This document shows positions 32,478 to 43,675 of a stretch of DNA of 64,000 nt, piece after piece. Both the position numbers and the translations under genes were made by a program. Position 1 is the first letter of the stretch. The number at the start of each line of letters is the position of its first letter. This DNA is from Setomelanomma holmii (Eukaryota > Ascomycota > Dothideomycetes > Pleosporales > Phaeosphaeriaceae), in contig ML978212.1 of assembly GCA_010015745.1 (NCBI GenBank), positions 149,436 through 213,435 of the forward strand, given 5' to 3'. Below the pieces are notes generated by a model. The model was not told where the DNA came from. It saw only the letters and a program-made list of their open reading frames with translations, and made no database searches.

Positions 32478-34134
32478 CTAGAAGTCCTTCCCATCCTCCT
32501 TTGCTAACGCCTTTCCCCACGCGCTCTCAAAGCTGTCCTCTGCCGTGCTCTCCTTGACCGCTAGCCCCTCCGCTGTCCCAGGCCTATTCATATTCGTATC
32601 CACCTTTGCAGCTGCAGCAGCCTCCGGGCTCTCAAACTCAAAATTACTCGAATACACCACCGCCGCAAACGCCTCCAAATCCCCAACGCCCTCAATCGCA
32701 CCAAGATACTCATTATTCGCACCCGCGCCAATCCCATGCGCCTGCCTACAAAACACCGCGAGACTGTTCGCTACTTTCGCTTTGACATCGTGGCCCACGA
32801 TTTCGTGCACGCGTGCCGTGCTCTCGGACACGGGCGGGATTTTGTAGCTCAGATGTGAGATCTTGGTGTCGATAAGGTGGCTGAATGCCGCGTCGAGGAC
32901 GAGGGTGAGGACGTGTGTAAAGGAGGGTGAGTCGATTAGGTCCGAGGTTTCGTCGATGAGGCGCCGGAGGGAGGTGACTGTCGTTGGGGAGGTGGATTCG
33001 GAGGATGAGGTCATGCCGGATTCGCGGAGGACGTAGTCTTCTTGGGAGGGTGGGGGAAGCAGGAAGGAGAGCCATTTGCATGTTCTGGGGTGTGTTAGTG
33101 GGAGGTGTGATGAGGGCGTGGGCATGTCGTACCTTCGCTCTTCTTCTGTGGCGCCCTCGACCCTTTTGCGCACTTCTAGAGTGAGCTCGGATAGCTTCTC
33201 GAGCGTGATTTCTTCCCGTGGGTTGAGTGTACCGAAGACTTCCTTGACTGCGACGCGCACTTTCTCGATCAGGTCTACGCAGCCCCTGTGGAGCAGCCAC
33301 CAGCTCAAGCTCAGATATCTCCTATTTGTCTCGAAGTCGTTGCCGTATGCCTGCTCGAAGTTGTCGTCGTCGTTGTTCTCCAGATTTATCCGCGCGCCTT
33401 CCGTGGTAGACTGTGGTGCCGCCAGCGAGACGACAGACGCGAGGTAATTTCGGCGACCGAGAAGGTTGAGTTGTATGCGTGTGAGGAGTGTGAGCAGAGA
33501 GAGCGTGTACAACAGCGTGAACGCCCGTGTTATCGCTATGCTTGTCAGCTTCCATCCCAACCCACTCTGACCCCATCGACGTCAACTCACAGCTAATCTT
33601 CATCTCATTCCACAACTGCGCCTTGCTCTTCAAACTCTTCTTCTCCACACTCGCCTCCGCACTGCCCTCCGCAACCCCCGTACTACTCCCCTCCTCCGTC
33701 GCAACCTGACTAGCATGCACATACCCCTCGGTCCCCACACTCACACTCTCACTCCTGCCATCTTCCTCTCCTGTATCCGCCACACTCGGCGGCGCACTCG
33801 TCCCAATCTCACTCGGGCCCACACTCCTCTTCAACCTCTCCGCCTTCTGCCTCTGCAGCTCCTCCAGCACCTGTTCGACGGGGATCGCATCGAGGATATT
33901 CTCCGTCGCCGTGGGCAGAATCGCAAGCACTGTAAACGTGCAATCCTCCTGATTTTGTTCGAATCGCCGCCGCAGGTTCTCCTTGGCGATGCGCTCTTCG
34001 CTCATGCGTTGCCGCGCTTCGGTCAGCTTGTTGAGCACATATTGCCCAGCGAGATAGCCGGCGCCTAGTACGCCCGCGCCGATGGCGAAGTTGGTCCTGT
34101 TGCGGCGAAACCAGCGTCGCGTGCCTTGTATCAT
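32478..34134 (-). CDS. pex3: Peroxin-3 (peroxisomal membrane biogenesis)
   Basis: Pex3 is the membrane receptor for Pex19 and is needed to insert peroxisomal membrane proteins. Exons are 34134-33591, 33535-33133 and 33084-32478, giving 517 residues. The start MIQGTRRWFRRNRTNFAIGA has the basic residues followed by a membrane segment (GVLGAGYLAGQYVLNKL) that target and anchor Pex3. Conserved blocks: RRRFEQNQEDCTFTVLAILP, the AQLWNEMKI / ITRAFTLLYTL region at the first splice junction, and LLTLLTRIQLNLLGRRNYLA. The insert at residues 105-165 is Ser/Glu-rich and variable. The first intron is 55 nt and must use the acceptor ending at 33536. The second (48 nt) is a multiple of three without a stop, so its retention would be silent to frame. 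Intact. Confidence 0.93.
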
Positions 34135-34877
34135 TGTGTGTGTGGGCGAGGAAGTGGGCGCGACCGACTGGCGCGTGTGTGGGGGATGGTGGGTGGAGCT
34201 TGGAGCTTGGAGCTCGCGATAGCGCGGACGTGGCACGTCACTGTTGGGTCGCGATGATGCAGGGCTGTCCGTGTCTGTGTCGATATCGCTTGACAGGAGA
34301 AAGGAGCGTCACTGTTAGTCTGAGAACTGGGCAAAGAATGAATCAATGCATCAGTTCTCGAGATTCGTTGTTTCCAGCTCGAGGGGGCTGGTCAGTGAAG
34401 TGCGCGTCGGCCCGTGATTCGATGACACCATGGCCGAGGTAATTGCCACTTCGGGACTACCATCCCAGCTGTCACGCGCCAGCACCTGATCATTAATCGC
34501 TTTGAAGAACTCGACGTAACTTTACGATCATCTTGTAGTGCTCACTACAGTGCGAGAAGTGCTTCATTGTCCTATGGTCGAGTGTCTGATGCAAATGCGG
34601 GGAGATACTCGGAGGAATCGGCATAGGTGAAGCTCCTAATGGGAAGAATTATAGTCATCAGACATCACTTCCGGCCTCAAGATGGTACACCAATGATGTC
34701 CTAAAGACCTCCTCAGTCTAATGTTATTTTCGTCCTTCTCCTATCTTCAAATTACTTCACATCATCCTAAACATACTTTTTCCTTGTTCTAGACTCAAAA
34801 TGCCAAAGTGCATCACTGCAAATTTCCCTGTCATCCACATAACCTTAACCGTCATCTGCCAGATGTCACAGCTCAAT
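34135..34877. other. Intergenic, no gene seen
   Basis: This holds the PEX3 promoter (about 34135-34450) and, beyond it, the 3' flank of the coiled-coil gene. No supported coding region. Confidence 0.4.
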
Positions 34878-37075
34878 CTAGTACAGGTCGATCAGGTTGG
34901 CTTGCTCCGTCTCCTCATACTTGACGATCGGTCGGCCACCATCGACACCTTCATTCATGCGACCTGCCATTTCACCACCATTGGCGCCGGTATTCTTCAG
35001 GATTGGGGCAGGCGAAGAAGGCGCGGAACGGTTTGCGAGGATAACATGGCCATTATGCATGGCGGACGGACCACGAAGCTCGCTGGCGAAGGTCGGGCGT
35101 GGAGGTGCAGGCCTGTGATTATGGTAGGTTTGAGCTTCAGATTTGTTTGGTGAAGACGACTTACTTGTAGGTGGGTTCCGCAGCACGCTGCTGCAGAACA
35201 GGCTGCGCGCGATGCTGAACGACAGGCTGCTCAGGCTGCCGTGCGGGAGGCTGCTCAAGCTTCTGCACCATGGGCTCAACCTTCTTGGAAGAAGTCACCA
35301 CGGGAGCTTTGTCCTTGTTGGCCTCCTTCTTGCACTCCCACTCGCCAATGCGCGTACCCATAGTGAAGAGGTTGCGAGGGTGCGCCGGGTCATGCAGGAA
35401 GTTGAGCTCAGGGCTGTCATGAGGTATAAGTCCCTGTCGAAACTTGCTTAAGGTAACCTCAGCACGACGGCAAGCACTGTAACCCTCGAGGAACCCTGTC
35501 TCGCGAGCCTCCTTTTCAGCTTGATTGCGACCAGCGTCTTTCCCAGAACCAAAGCCACGGTTGTACTCGAGATTTGCAACCTCAGCCAGCTTCGCCTCGA
35601 TCTCCGGCATGGTGCGACCTTTCATCTCAGATTCGAAGCTAGAGCGGATGATGGTCTTGTACTGCTGCTCTCGCATCTGTTGGGCTCCCTCGCGGAGTTG
35701 CAGATGCTGGAGGCGAGTTGCCATCTTGCCCTCCATGTCCGCAGCTAGCTTTTGGGCCTTGAGATCAGCCCGATGATGCTCATGCTCGCGGTCGACATCT
35801 GACATAGTTGCTTCGCCCTCCTTACCATCACGCTGGTAGTGGAACTGTTTCTGGCCCTCGCTCAAGTAGACCTCGAGCTGCTGGATGCGTGCCTCACGGT
35901 ATGCCAACTCTCGCTCCTTAGCTTCGAACTTTGACTTGGTCGCTAGAGTGTCGGCTTGCTTGCGCAGAAGATCCGCAGTCATGCTCGCCAGCGCCACGTC
36001 CATCTCTTGTTGCTTTTCTTTCTCAACGGTGAGGCGCATGCTAGCGTTGTTCTTGCGCTCGGCCTCAAGCTCATTGCGAATCTTCATAAGTTGAGCATTG
36101 GTGCGAGCGAGCTGGTCTCCACGATCACCGTCTGATCGATAGTTGTGATGATGATTGTAGCCGTATTGTTGGCGGGGACCGCGAGGATTGTCTGTGTAGC
36201 GAGCGTGTTCGCCAGTCGGACCTGAGTACTGTGATTTGTGAGTCTTGCTATCTGCGCGGAAATCGTTCAAATTCACCCGAGATCCATGTAGACCAGGTGG
36301 AGCTGTCGCCGCGGCTTGGAAGCCAGCTCGCATGTGCGGCGGTACACTTCGCACAGGCTCCATTGGAGACGATACGACAGCGAGACCATTTTCGCCTTTG
36401 TTGATCACAACATCTCCGTCACCGCCCCTGAAAGGTTTGCTTGCATCTTTCACCTCCTGAGATGGGTCAAGCGCCTTCGCATCATCGACTGCAGTCCGGA
36501 CAGCATCTTCCAGCCCGACTGCATTGGGGGTGCTCGAATGACTCCCGGAAGTATTCGGCTCAATCTCCGGTTCGCTGATCTTGATGGTGATGTCCTTAGT
36601 CTCGGTGACGATTCCCGCATCTAGGTCGTTCCCTGCCTCTGCGCTTAACTTGGAAATGAGTTTTGCTGTTAACATCATACATACCAGTAGTAAGCAAAGA
36701 ATTCGCCACAGCCACTTCTCTCTCCGCGCCTATGACGTGCTCGTCTTCGCCGACAGGATTCGTGCTTGTGACATCCAACATGCTCTCGAGTGAGTCTTCC
36801 GGAACCTTGCCAACCTCGAGGGTGGCGTCGCTGAACTCTTCATCTGTGACAAGGTCCGGCGCGTGAGAAGGCGAAGCCAGCTCTGCCTCGACAGGAACAC
36901 TTGGAGTGTCCTGCTCGGAGAACGGCTTGCTGAGGTCGTGAGACAACCTGTCCGTGCCGCTGACTAGACCGTATACGCGAATTGAATTAACAGCATCGAG
37001 AGGCTGTACAGCCAGGTCATTGGCATTCGGCAGAAGAACGGCCTCGACGTTTTCGTCGATCACGGCAGGCATCAT
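34878..37075 (-). CDS. Long coiled-coil protein, function unknown
   Basis: I do not recognise a named family. Exons are 37075-36685, 36638-35165 and 35112-34878, giving 699 residues with consistent phases; the first intron is 46 nt. N-terminal third: acidic, Ser/Thr-rich, disordered. Middle: a Gly/Arg/His stretch (NPRGPRQQYGYNHHHNYRSD). About residues 300-480 form a long heptad-like helix (ELEAERKNNASMRLTVEKEK, EAKERELAYREARIQQLEVY). A conserved-looking block follows, YNRGFGSGKDAGRNQAEKEA with TGFLEGYSACRRAE. C-terminus: Pro/Gln-rich repeats (QPPARQPEQP) and, in the last exon, PTFASELRGPSAMHNGHV and ILANRSAPS. If the last intron is retained, the protein simply ends 78 residues earlier. The start at 37075 has a second ATG right after it; 37153 is an alternative. 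Confidence 0.75.
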
Positions 37076-37712
37076 ATTACGTTCGCAACTGTCAAGCTTG
37101 AGTTGATCGCTATAGTGTACCAAGGATATGAGTGGAGTTGAGGAAAAGTTCAAAGGTCGACAAGGGTGGAGAAAGAGTTGATAGTGGATAATTGTGTGGT
37201 AGAGTAGAGAAGAATTGATAGCCTAGCGTAGATGGTCTTATAGTCGAGCTTGCGGGACTTTATATCTTGCGTGTGAGACCGGCCAGCCGTTGCTGAATCG
37301 ACACAAATCTACCTACCAGTGAGAGCGTTTCACAGAGAAAGGTGACCTTGGCCAACGGCGAACCCCCAACAGTAGTAAAGGCAAGTGGATCACGTCATTT
37401 GTATTCGAGAAAGAGTGTAAGTACGCAATGAACCACTGAGATGCAAACATATGCAACCGCTCTTGCACCGACTCCAAGATGATTCCAAAAGACTCGTCAA
37501 TGGGAGCCCAGCGGTCAGGCTCGCATGCGATGTTGGGACTCGAGCATGCGCCTCGATGCGACCTGGGGAACCCCGGGCTTCGTTTGTGCACTCTTGAGCG
37601 GCTTCTCGCTGAGCAAACGCAGACTAGCTTGAAATCTGATGAAAGTGATGATAGTACTGAGCAAGCATATGCATCTCGAGACATGCCTAGTCAGTACCGA
37701 AGAATGTCAATC
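37076..37712. other. Intergenic, no gene seen
   Basis: Upstream of the coiled-coil gene and downstream of the F-box gene; no supported frame. Confidence 0.4.
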
Positions 37713-39104
37713 TCAATATGAAGCTTTTGCTTCGTCCACAAGCCTGAATCGCACCCCTACGTCTTCGAAGGCCTTGGTCATCTGTGCGCCGCATTCATGG
37801 TGTCTGGCCTTGACGATGACATCTCTTAGAGCAACCATATCTCGCCCACAATCGTCTGCCAATGGCCTGAGGATTGTTGCGTCGAAGACTCGGTCATCCG
37901 CAAAGTCACTGCGAGTACCTGGCATGAGAAGAACAAATTTCTCGAGCTCGGAAGGCAAAAGCTTGGTCATTCTGACCCCTGAAGATCCAGCTTGAGTGTC
38001 AAGCAAGATGTCAGTACTTCCGAGCAAAGAGCGCTCGCAGATCTGCAAAGACTTGAGGGACGTGAATGACTGCAATGAGCCAAGCCGCCCAGGATGCGCA
38101 AAGACTGACTCGAATATTCGTACCTCTCGCATATCTAGGTGGAGTGAATCCAGAGTTTCGCAGTGTCGTAGCAGCCCTTCGTAGAGAATTATGGGGCGTC
38201 CTCCATCCTCGTCGAGAAACGCCCACTCGCACGCGATGTGACGCAACCTCTCGCAATCTGCCCAAACACTAGCGACTTCGTCCAGCTCCAGTACACATTC
38301 TGTCATCTCGACTCGCGTGAGCTTTTTGAACTTCTGACGCAATGGAAGCACCTGGTGCAATGGAAGCACCGACAAGCTGGAGACAACCCCTGAAGCCTGG
38401 TAACTTTCAAGCATGGGAGCCGAGGTGAATGCAGAACAAATTCGGTCAAAAGAGCTGCTCGATAGATTGGTATCATAGCTTCGGGTGTGGATCTGAAAGC
38501 AGAGAGACCGAAGTTTGGGGAAGCCATGACTTGCGACCAAGGCGGGACTGCCTAGTCCGGATATGTCAGAGAGGATGTACTTCCAAAAAGACGCGCCAAC
38601 AGTCTCCAGGCTAACAATGGACATGTACTGTATATTTGCGGCATGATTGACGATTTCCGCAAGTAATTGAAAGTGTCGAGCCACCATATAATCGGCACCG
38701 TCTTCCTGGCTGTCTTCCTGAAGACTGTTGCCTAGATAATCTGACAGCCGATTTTCGACGTACTCTAGGTGCTGCCCTAGTGGGACAGTTGCGTCTGCGT
38801 CTTGAGGTCCTGTGATCGTCCGATGGAAGAGTTCGAGGGGCTTCAAGCCATGCCATGTGGTGCTTCCAACAAATGAGCTGTAGAGAGTCGGCGTTGCGAT
38901 CCTTCGCAGGTGGCGATTTGCCAGGCAGAGTGAATACAGGCCAAGTTGCCTCGAACGATTGTCGCACTGCCTGGACTTCTCCTTTGCTTTAACTTTGAAA
39001 GCAGTCGATTGTGGCTCTAGCGAGAAGATGCAACTCAGTTGTTGGACAATATGTAACAGCAACTCATCCGGTAAGTAATCGAGACCTGGCTCTGTGGCAG
39101 CCAT
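37713..39104 (-). CDS. F-box-like protein, intact
   Basis: A single exon encodes 463 residues. The start MAATEPGLDYLPDELLLHIV, continuing QQLSC, is an F-box (LPDELLxxIV). Next are GLYSLCLANRHLRRIATPTL and YSSFVGSTTWHGLKPLELFH, the usual end of the box and first repeat. The remainder holds irregular leucine-rich units (RLRHIACEWAFL, CETLDSLHLDMREV, FTSLKSLQICERSL) ending in FEDVGVRFRLVDEAKASY. Known: such proteins are SCF ubiquitin-ligase adaptors with LRR-like substrate domains. An 18-bp direct repeat at about 38340-38373 duplicates six residues in frame (VLPLHQ / VLPLRQ). It is the only full-length intact member among the F-box-like genes in this window and a natural reference for the broken ones. 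Confidence 0.8.
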   Translation of the reverse strand: MAATEPGLDYLPDELLLHIVQQLSCIFSLEPQSTAFKVKAKEKSRQCDNRSRQLGLYSLCLANRHLRRIATPTLYSSFVGSTTWHGLKPLELFHRTITGPQDADATVPLGQHLEYVENRLSDYLGNSLQEDSQEDGADYMVARHFQLLAEIVNHAANIQYMSIVSLETVGASFWKYILSDISGLGSPALVASHGFPKLRSLCFQIHTRSYDTNLSSSSFDRICSAFTSAPMLESYQASGVVSSLSVLPLHQVLPLRQKFKKLTRVEMTECVLELDEVASVWADCERLRHIACEWAFLDEDGGRPIILYEGLLRHCETLDSLHLDMREVRIFESVFAHPGRLGSLQSFTSLKSLQICERSLLGSTDILLDTQAGSSGVRMTKLLPSELEKFVLLMPGTRSDFADDRVFDATILRPLADDCGRDMVALRDVIVKARHHECGAQMTKAFEDVGVRFRLVDEAKASY

Positions 39105-39414
39105 CGTGCATGACTTCGGGGCTGCTTATTGCAGTTTAGAACGTCGAGTGATAGCCTTGCGCGGTCGTATGCTGGTGCGCGCCGTCTGTGGTTTCGACGT
39201 GTGTGCTGTGAAGCACTCAAAATATGAGGTGACAAATGGAGCTGGTACCCATGTTGGGAATAGCGCGGTTCGATGACGGCAGGAACGCCCAAGGACATGC
39301 ACGCGGTCTTATTAGAAGTGTAACCAATTAAAGGTATCCTTGATGCGATACACATAGCTAAGCCGAAAATTGTAATATATGCTCCAGGCAGCAACGAGAC
39401 TGTTGCGACGCTGC
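39105..39414. other. Intergenic, no gene seen
   Basis: Short gap between two minus-strand genes; presumably the F-box promoter and the carbonic anhydrase 3' end. Confidence 0.4.
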
Positions 39415-39977
39415 CTAAACGACCTTCCTCGCTTTACCAGTCTCAACTTCATACACCCATCCCGTGAAGCGGATGCCCTCTTCGACAGCCCTGCTCTGAA
39501 GCCACTCCACATCCTTCTTAACTTCCGCTTCAAGATCCGGGAAGGTCAGGAAGTCCAAGTCCTCGACCTCCTTCGCCGCAGCCTCGCCCTTGTTCTTCTT
39601 TACCAAGCCCTTCGCAGTCTCGTTGTCGAACGTCAGCATGCCACAACCTGTGTGTTTCACGACCAACACTTCGGTGGTGCCGAGAAGTTGTTGCGAAATG
39701 ACAATCGAGCGGAAGGCGTCGCGAGCAGAAGCTCCAGCATTGCGGATGACGTGGGCGGCTCCGAGAGGGATTCCGAAGGCTGCGGCAGGGTCGATTCTCG
39801 CGTCCATACATGTCACTAGAGACCGCGCTGTCAGCAATTGAAATGGCAGTGTTGAATATTCGACTACTTACAGACTGCATACTTATGACTGGGTGGAAGT
39901 GCTAGATGGCCCTGCGTAAACGATGCAGCATACTCCTGATTCCCTTTCTCTAGATTCTGTTCGCCGTTGGCTGACAT
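39415..39977 (-). CDS. Beta-class carbonic anhydrase, short type
   Basis: This zinc enzyme interconverts CO2 and bicarbonate. Exons are 39977-39872 and 39815-39415, giving 168 residues. Zinc and active-site residues are all present: C38, D40 and R42 (CMDARID, formed just after the splice junction), then H90 and C93 in KHTGCGM. HVIRNAGA at 57-64 is also typical. It lacks a mitochondrial presequence and the N-terminal arm of the longer Nce103-type fungal enzymes. It resembles the short, bacterial-like beta-CA branch found as additional copies in filamentous fungi. The C-terminus TGWVYEVETGKARKVV is the usual last strand. Probably cytosolic. The gene is intact, with a 56-nt intron. Confidence 0.92.
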
Positions 39978-40613
39978 GGCAAGTAATTGCTAGACTTGTA
40001 TATATCCAGCTACCGCTCCTGCATCACTCAGTACCCTGCTGGCCTCTATATATGCATGGTCTGATGCACGAATGCCCGTGAACATTCATCGATCGCTGGC
40101 AGCTAATCGTGGTGGCATAGCGGGGTCATATTGCGCGATGAGCTCGAAGAGGCGAGCTCGGCGACATTACAACGTGATTCGGCATGCCTATGTCTGGAAG
40201 CATCGAACGCGCATGTTGGCTGGCCAAAAGTAAACAGCATCGGAGGGCTTCTTGCGAACACGTCGAAGACGAGTGAGTGGGGTTACAGGACAGGGGAGCT
40301 GTTGTTGTTACACCAAGCTGCCATCTCCCAGACTTCGCTGGTGATATGTTCGACTAGGCTTTATCCGTGTTGAGACAGCTTTGGAAAACGAGGACGGTGC
40401 AGGTACGGGTCTAAGTTCGCGAACCGAAGCTTGTGCGTTGTGCAGTTGACTTTACAGTGCAAGGATGCATGGAATTGAAGCTCTGCGCTTGAACCAATAC
40501 GACTAGTCTCTTGGCACTAGGACTGACTAGCACTGGCCGTCACTGATCCCTCGCAACATTGATATGCGACAGCTGAGCACTCCTATGAAAAGCCCATAGC
40601 GGAATCATCGCAC
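39978..40613. other. Intergenic, no gene seen
   Basis: Divergent gap between carbonic anhydrase (minus) and the F-box relic (plus); no supported frame. Confidence 0.4.
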
Positions 40614-42107
40614 GTGCTCTCGGTCGAGCCGACGATAGAGAGTTTTCCGTGTCGACTTCTCCAGATTCCAGTTGAGCTCTTGCTCGACATCATATCGCAC
40701 TTGGAAGTAGTGCACGGCTTCTTTCTTGACCCAGACGCTGAAAAGGATCGACAGGAAGCTAATAGACTCGCTGTAAGAGGGCTCTATGGCCTGGCCCTGA
40801 CCTGTCGAGAGCTCAATGCAATTGCGACACCTCATCTGTACAGATGCTTCATCCAAACTTGGACCCGTCTCGACGCAACAGCGCTCTTAGTGAGGACGCT
40901 CGCATGCAAGTCCCATCTCGCTCAGCACATCATATATCTAGAAGACCTGACGACGAGATCACAAGAAAACGGAATCCTAGAGGACAACGACCAAGTCGCA
41001 CGACACGCCCGGGCTGCCTGGCCAGCTGTCGCCGAACGGACATTCCTGATGTCTTTACCCAGTTCGACCGCAACAACATTTTCAAGGCTAAGTCATGGAG
41101 GTATTTCGAAGATAAAGAGTTGAAAAAGGTGTTTTGGGCTTTGCTGCGCAACGTCTAAGTCCTGTCGCCTCGGACTTTCGTCACACTTACACTGATATTT
41201 CTTGCGGACAACTTGTCAGAAGTGGCATTGCATCGAGGAATGTCCTTGCTCTGGAAAATACTGGGGCTCAGAAGATTTGCTCCGCAAGTTGGGCTTCGCA
41301 CATTTGGATCATTGGCAATGGCGTCCATGCAGAAGATCCGATTACTAGGATCCACACCAGCACGACTGCGCAAAATAGCTCAGTCCAAGACTACTTACTT
41401 ACTACGTACGCCTCTTCCGTCCTATATCAATCCTGCCGGAATTGCGCTTCCTCTGGCGAGGCTGGCTTCCCGAATACTGAGCTTTTGAACTATCGCTGGA
41501 GATACACGACATGAATATGAGGAATCTTTGCACTCACCTGGAGCGCTGCAGTGTTGTGGAACGTGTCTCTCTATGTTGGATGAATCACTCAACTGCATGG
41601 ACTCCATACTCAGCTACTGCAAATCCTGGGCCACCTGCTGCAGCTGCACCATGAGAGATGATCGATCTTCACGCCATTGGTGGGACTCTACGTAAATTCG
41701 CGAGCTCGTTGCGAAGCTTGCGAGTCGACACTCTAGAGGCAGGGTGGCTCGTCGATATGGACACAGATATATCACCTCTAGGAAGTCTTCGGCAGTACGA
41801 ACAGCTAGAGTATCTTGAGGTGTCTGGCCTTGCCCTTTTCGGTGATTATGATGGCCTGGATGCACCGGATCCACAACTATCAGCGATTTTACCACCCTCG
41901 CTTCGGCATTTGAGCATCAGAACGGAATGGGACGATGGTGTTGAGCACGCGTTGCATACTCTGATAGCTGAAACCATGGACTTCTTACCAAACCTGAGGA
42001 CAATTGAGTGCACTTGGAGACCTGCGCCACGAGCTATCGCAAAATACCTCGTGATGGCATTTGGGGAACAGGATGTGGACCTGATATTGGACATTTCAGA
42101 CGAATAA
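40614..42107 (+). pseudogene. F-box/LRR-type gene, dead copy
   Basis: The start MLSVEPTIESFPCRLLQIPV with ELLLDIISHLEVVHGFFLDP is an F-box. Next comes RLAVRGLYGLALTCRELNAI with ATPHLYRCFIQTWTRLDATA, close in plan to the intact gene at 37713-39104 (ANRHLRRIATPTLYSSF). Near 41040 the frame slips: AERT leads into DIPDVFTQFDRNNIFKAKSW in another frame. That frame meets TAA at 41156-41158 and continues with LIFLADNLSEVALHRGMSLL. Further stops lie between 41489 and 41654. The last part, in the first frame again, is intact: DLHAIGGTLRKFASSLRSLR to DLILDISDE, with the leucine-rich unit RQYEQLEYLEVSGLALFG. Several independent lesions; not functional. Confidence 0.8.
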
Positions 42108-42501
42108 TCAACATCGACAGACACGGCATAGGCTTAATAGACACGCAAGACGTCAGTTCGGGATCTCCAGAAAATAGCGACCGTGCGCAAGTGACCTGAG
42201 ATCGCAAGCCTAACCTGGTCTCGGAAACGAGGCTAGCCAACATGCGCCTATCACCATAAGCAGGCATCCATCGTTTCGTGCGGTCCAAACTTCGCATATT
42301 GTCTGAAGCTTGTATTGCACCAAACGATGGGTTTCCATTATCGTGCTGTGCATGCGATCTGTTGACCAGGCACCATGACGCTCTTACAGCGTCATATCTT
42401 ACATATCCACCGCACCCAACACCTAGAGCATGAGAAGCATAAAGAGCATGGCCGCAACCATGACTTTACTTGTACCATATACATAACAAGAGATTATCAT
42501 A
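42108..42501. other. Intergenic, no gene seen
   Basis: Upstream of the alpha/beta hydrolase. Its leader contains several CATATCTTACATATCC-like A/T-rich stretches but no identifiable site. Confidence 0.4.
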
Positions 42502-43419
42502 ATGAACGTCACTGGATCCTCCGCAATCGACTCGTCCCGCTGGAAACAGCGCATCGCCAACATTGCGACGAGATCCAATGAGCAGCTCCGCCTCGCCTAC
42601 ATCGATTGTTCACCCGCGACTGCTCTCAAAGACACAATACTTCTGATCCACGGATTCCCACAGACTTCATACCAGTTTCGCCACGTCATCACTCCGCTTT
42701 CAGATGCCGGCTACCGAGTCATTGCCCCAGATTATCGAGGCGCGGGACAGTCTTCGAAGCCCTACAGCGGCTACGAGAAAACCCAGATGGCCGAAGACCT
42801 ACATCTTCTCATACAAGAGCATCTAGGTATCCAAGAGAAAGTCCACGTTGTCGGCCATGACATCGGCGGCATGATCGCATTCGCATATGGGTCACGTTAC
42901 GCCGACGACGTCGCCAGCTTGATTTGGGGCGAATGTCCATTACCAGGAACATCGACCTACGAAGCTGTCAAAGTGAACCCAGCCGTCTTCCACTTCATGT
43001 TCCATTGCATTCCGGATCTACCAGAGTTCTTGATCGCGGGCAAAGAGCGAGCATACATCAAACATTTCTTCGACAAGCAGCTATACAACAGCGCTGCAAT
43101 CACCAGTACGGATCTGGATGAGTACGCGCTTGCATACGAGCAGCCAGGCGCAGTCAGAGCGGGTCTTGAGGTGTATCGTGCTTTCGAGAAGGACGCTGAG
43201 GAGAATCGGGAGTGGGTGAATGCAAATGGGAAGCTGCAAGTTCCTACGATGCTGTTGATGGGCGAAAGGTTTCTGCTTGCTCCGTATGCGGAAAACATGG
43301 CCAGCGAGTTCCATGAGGACATGGAGTTGTCGGTCATTGAGGATAGTGGGCATTACGTCGCTGAGGAAAATCCGGGGGAGTTTGTGAAGCATGTGTTGGA
43401 ATTCGTAAGTAAGCATTGA
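42502..43419 (+). CDS. Alpha/beta hydrolase, epoxide-hydrolase / haloacid-dehalogenase type
   Basis: A single exon encodes 305 residues. Catalytic features: oxyanion motif HGFPQTS at 50-56; nucleophile D120 in VVGHDIGGM (Asp, not Ser, which separates epoxide hydrolases and dehalogenases from esterases); and the catalytic His at 284 in SGHYVAEENPGEF, the usual C-terminal motif. The conserved APDYRGAGQS and YEKTQMAEDL also fit. A cap domain lies between about residues 140 and 225. There is no signal peptide, so it is cytosolic or possibly peroxisomal; the last residues SKH resemble but do not match a PTS1. Known: such enzymes open epoxides or cleave C-halogen bonds in xenobiotics or metabolites. 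The true substrate cannot be read from sequence. It lies near an esterase and an SDR. Confidence 0.85.
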   Translation: MNVTGSSAIDSSRWKQRIANIATRSNEQLRLAYIDCSPATALKDTILLIHGFPQTSYQFRHVITPLSDAGYRVIAPDYRGAGQSSKPYSGYEKTQMAEDLHLLIQEHLGIQEKVHVVGHDIGGMIAFAYGSRYADDVASLIWGECPLPGTSTYEAVKVNPAVFHFMFHCIPDLPEFLIAGKERAYIKHFFDKQLYNSAAITSTDLDEYALAYEQPGAVRAGLEVYRAFEKDAEENREWVNANGKLQVPTMLLMGERFLLAPYAENMASEFHEDMELSVIEDSGHYVAEENPGEFVKHVLEFVSKH

Positions 43420-43489
43420 GATCATTATTTATCTTACAAAGAAATCTCCACATACGACTCTTTCCTCCCTTAGACTAGTTCTTCCCTCC

Positions 43490-43675
43490 TCATTTCCCAC
43501 TTAACCCTTGCTTGATCCAAATATCTCCCCTCCCCCTCGCAGCAGTCCCATGTTCACTCGGCATCGGCGGATCTTTCACCATAGCCCTCCTCCTCTTGAT
43601 CCGTGTAATCAGCCACCAGATCGCAGTACCGATCACGATAGCGGCAAAAATGCTGAAAGCGATCACAAATGCCAT
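43490..43675 (-). CDS. Small single-pass membrane protein, 61 aa
   Basis: The protein begins MAFVIAFSIFAAIVIGTAIW and continues WLITRIKRRR, then a short cytosolic-type tail with Gly/Arg and Lys. Seen: one strong hydrophobic helix (residues 2-24) followed at once by a basic cluster, so the N-terminus is probably outside and the tail in the cytosol (positive-inside rule). It is convergent with the hydrolase ending 70 bases away. Family unknown. The near-perfect membrane-helix composition makes chance unlikely, but the size limits confidence. Confidence 0.5.
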   Translation of the reverse strand: MAFVIAFSIFAAIVIGTAIWWLITRIKRRRAMVKDPPMPSEHGTAARGRGDIWIKQGLSGK

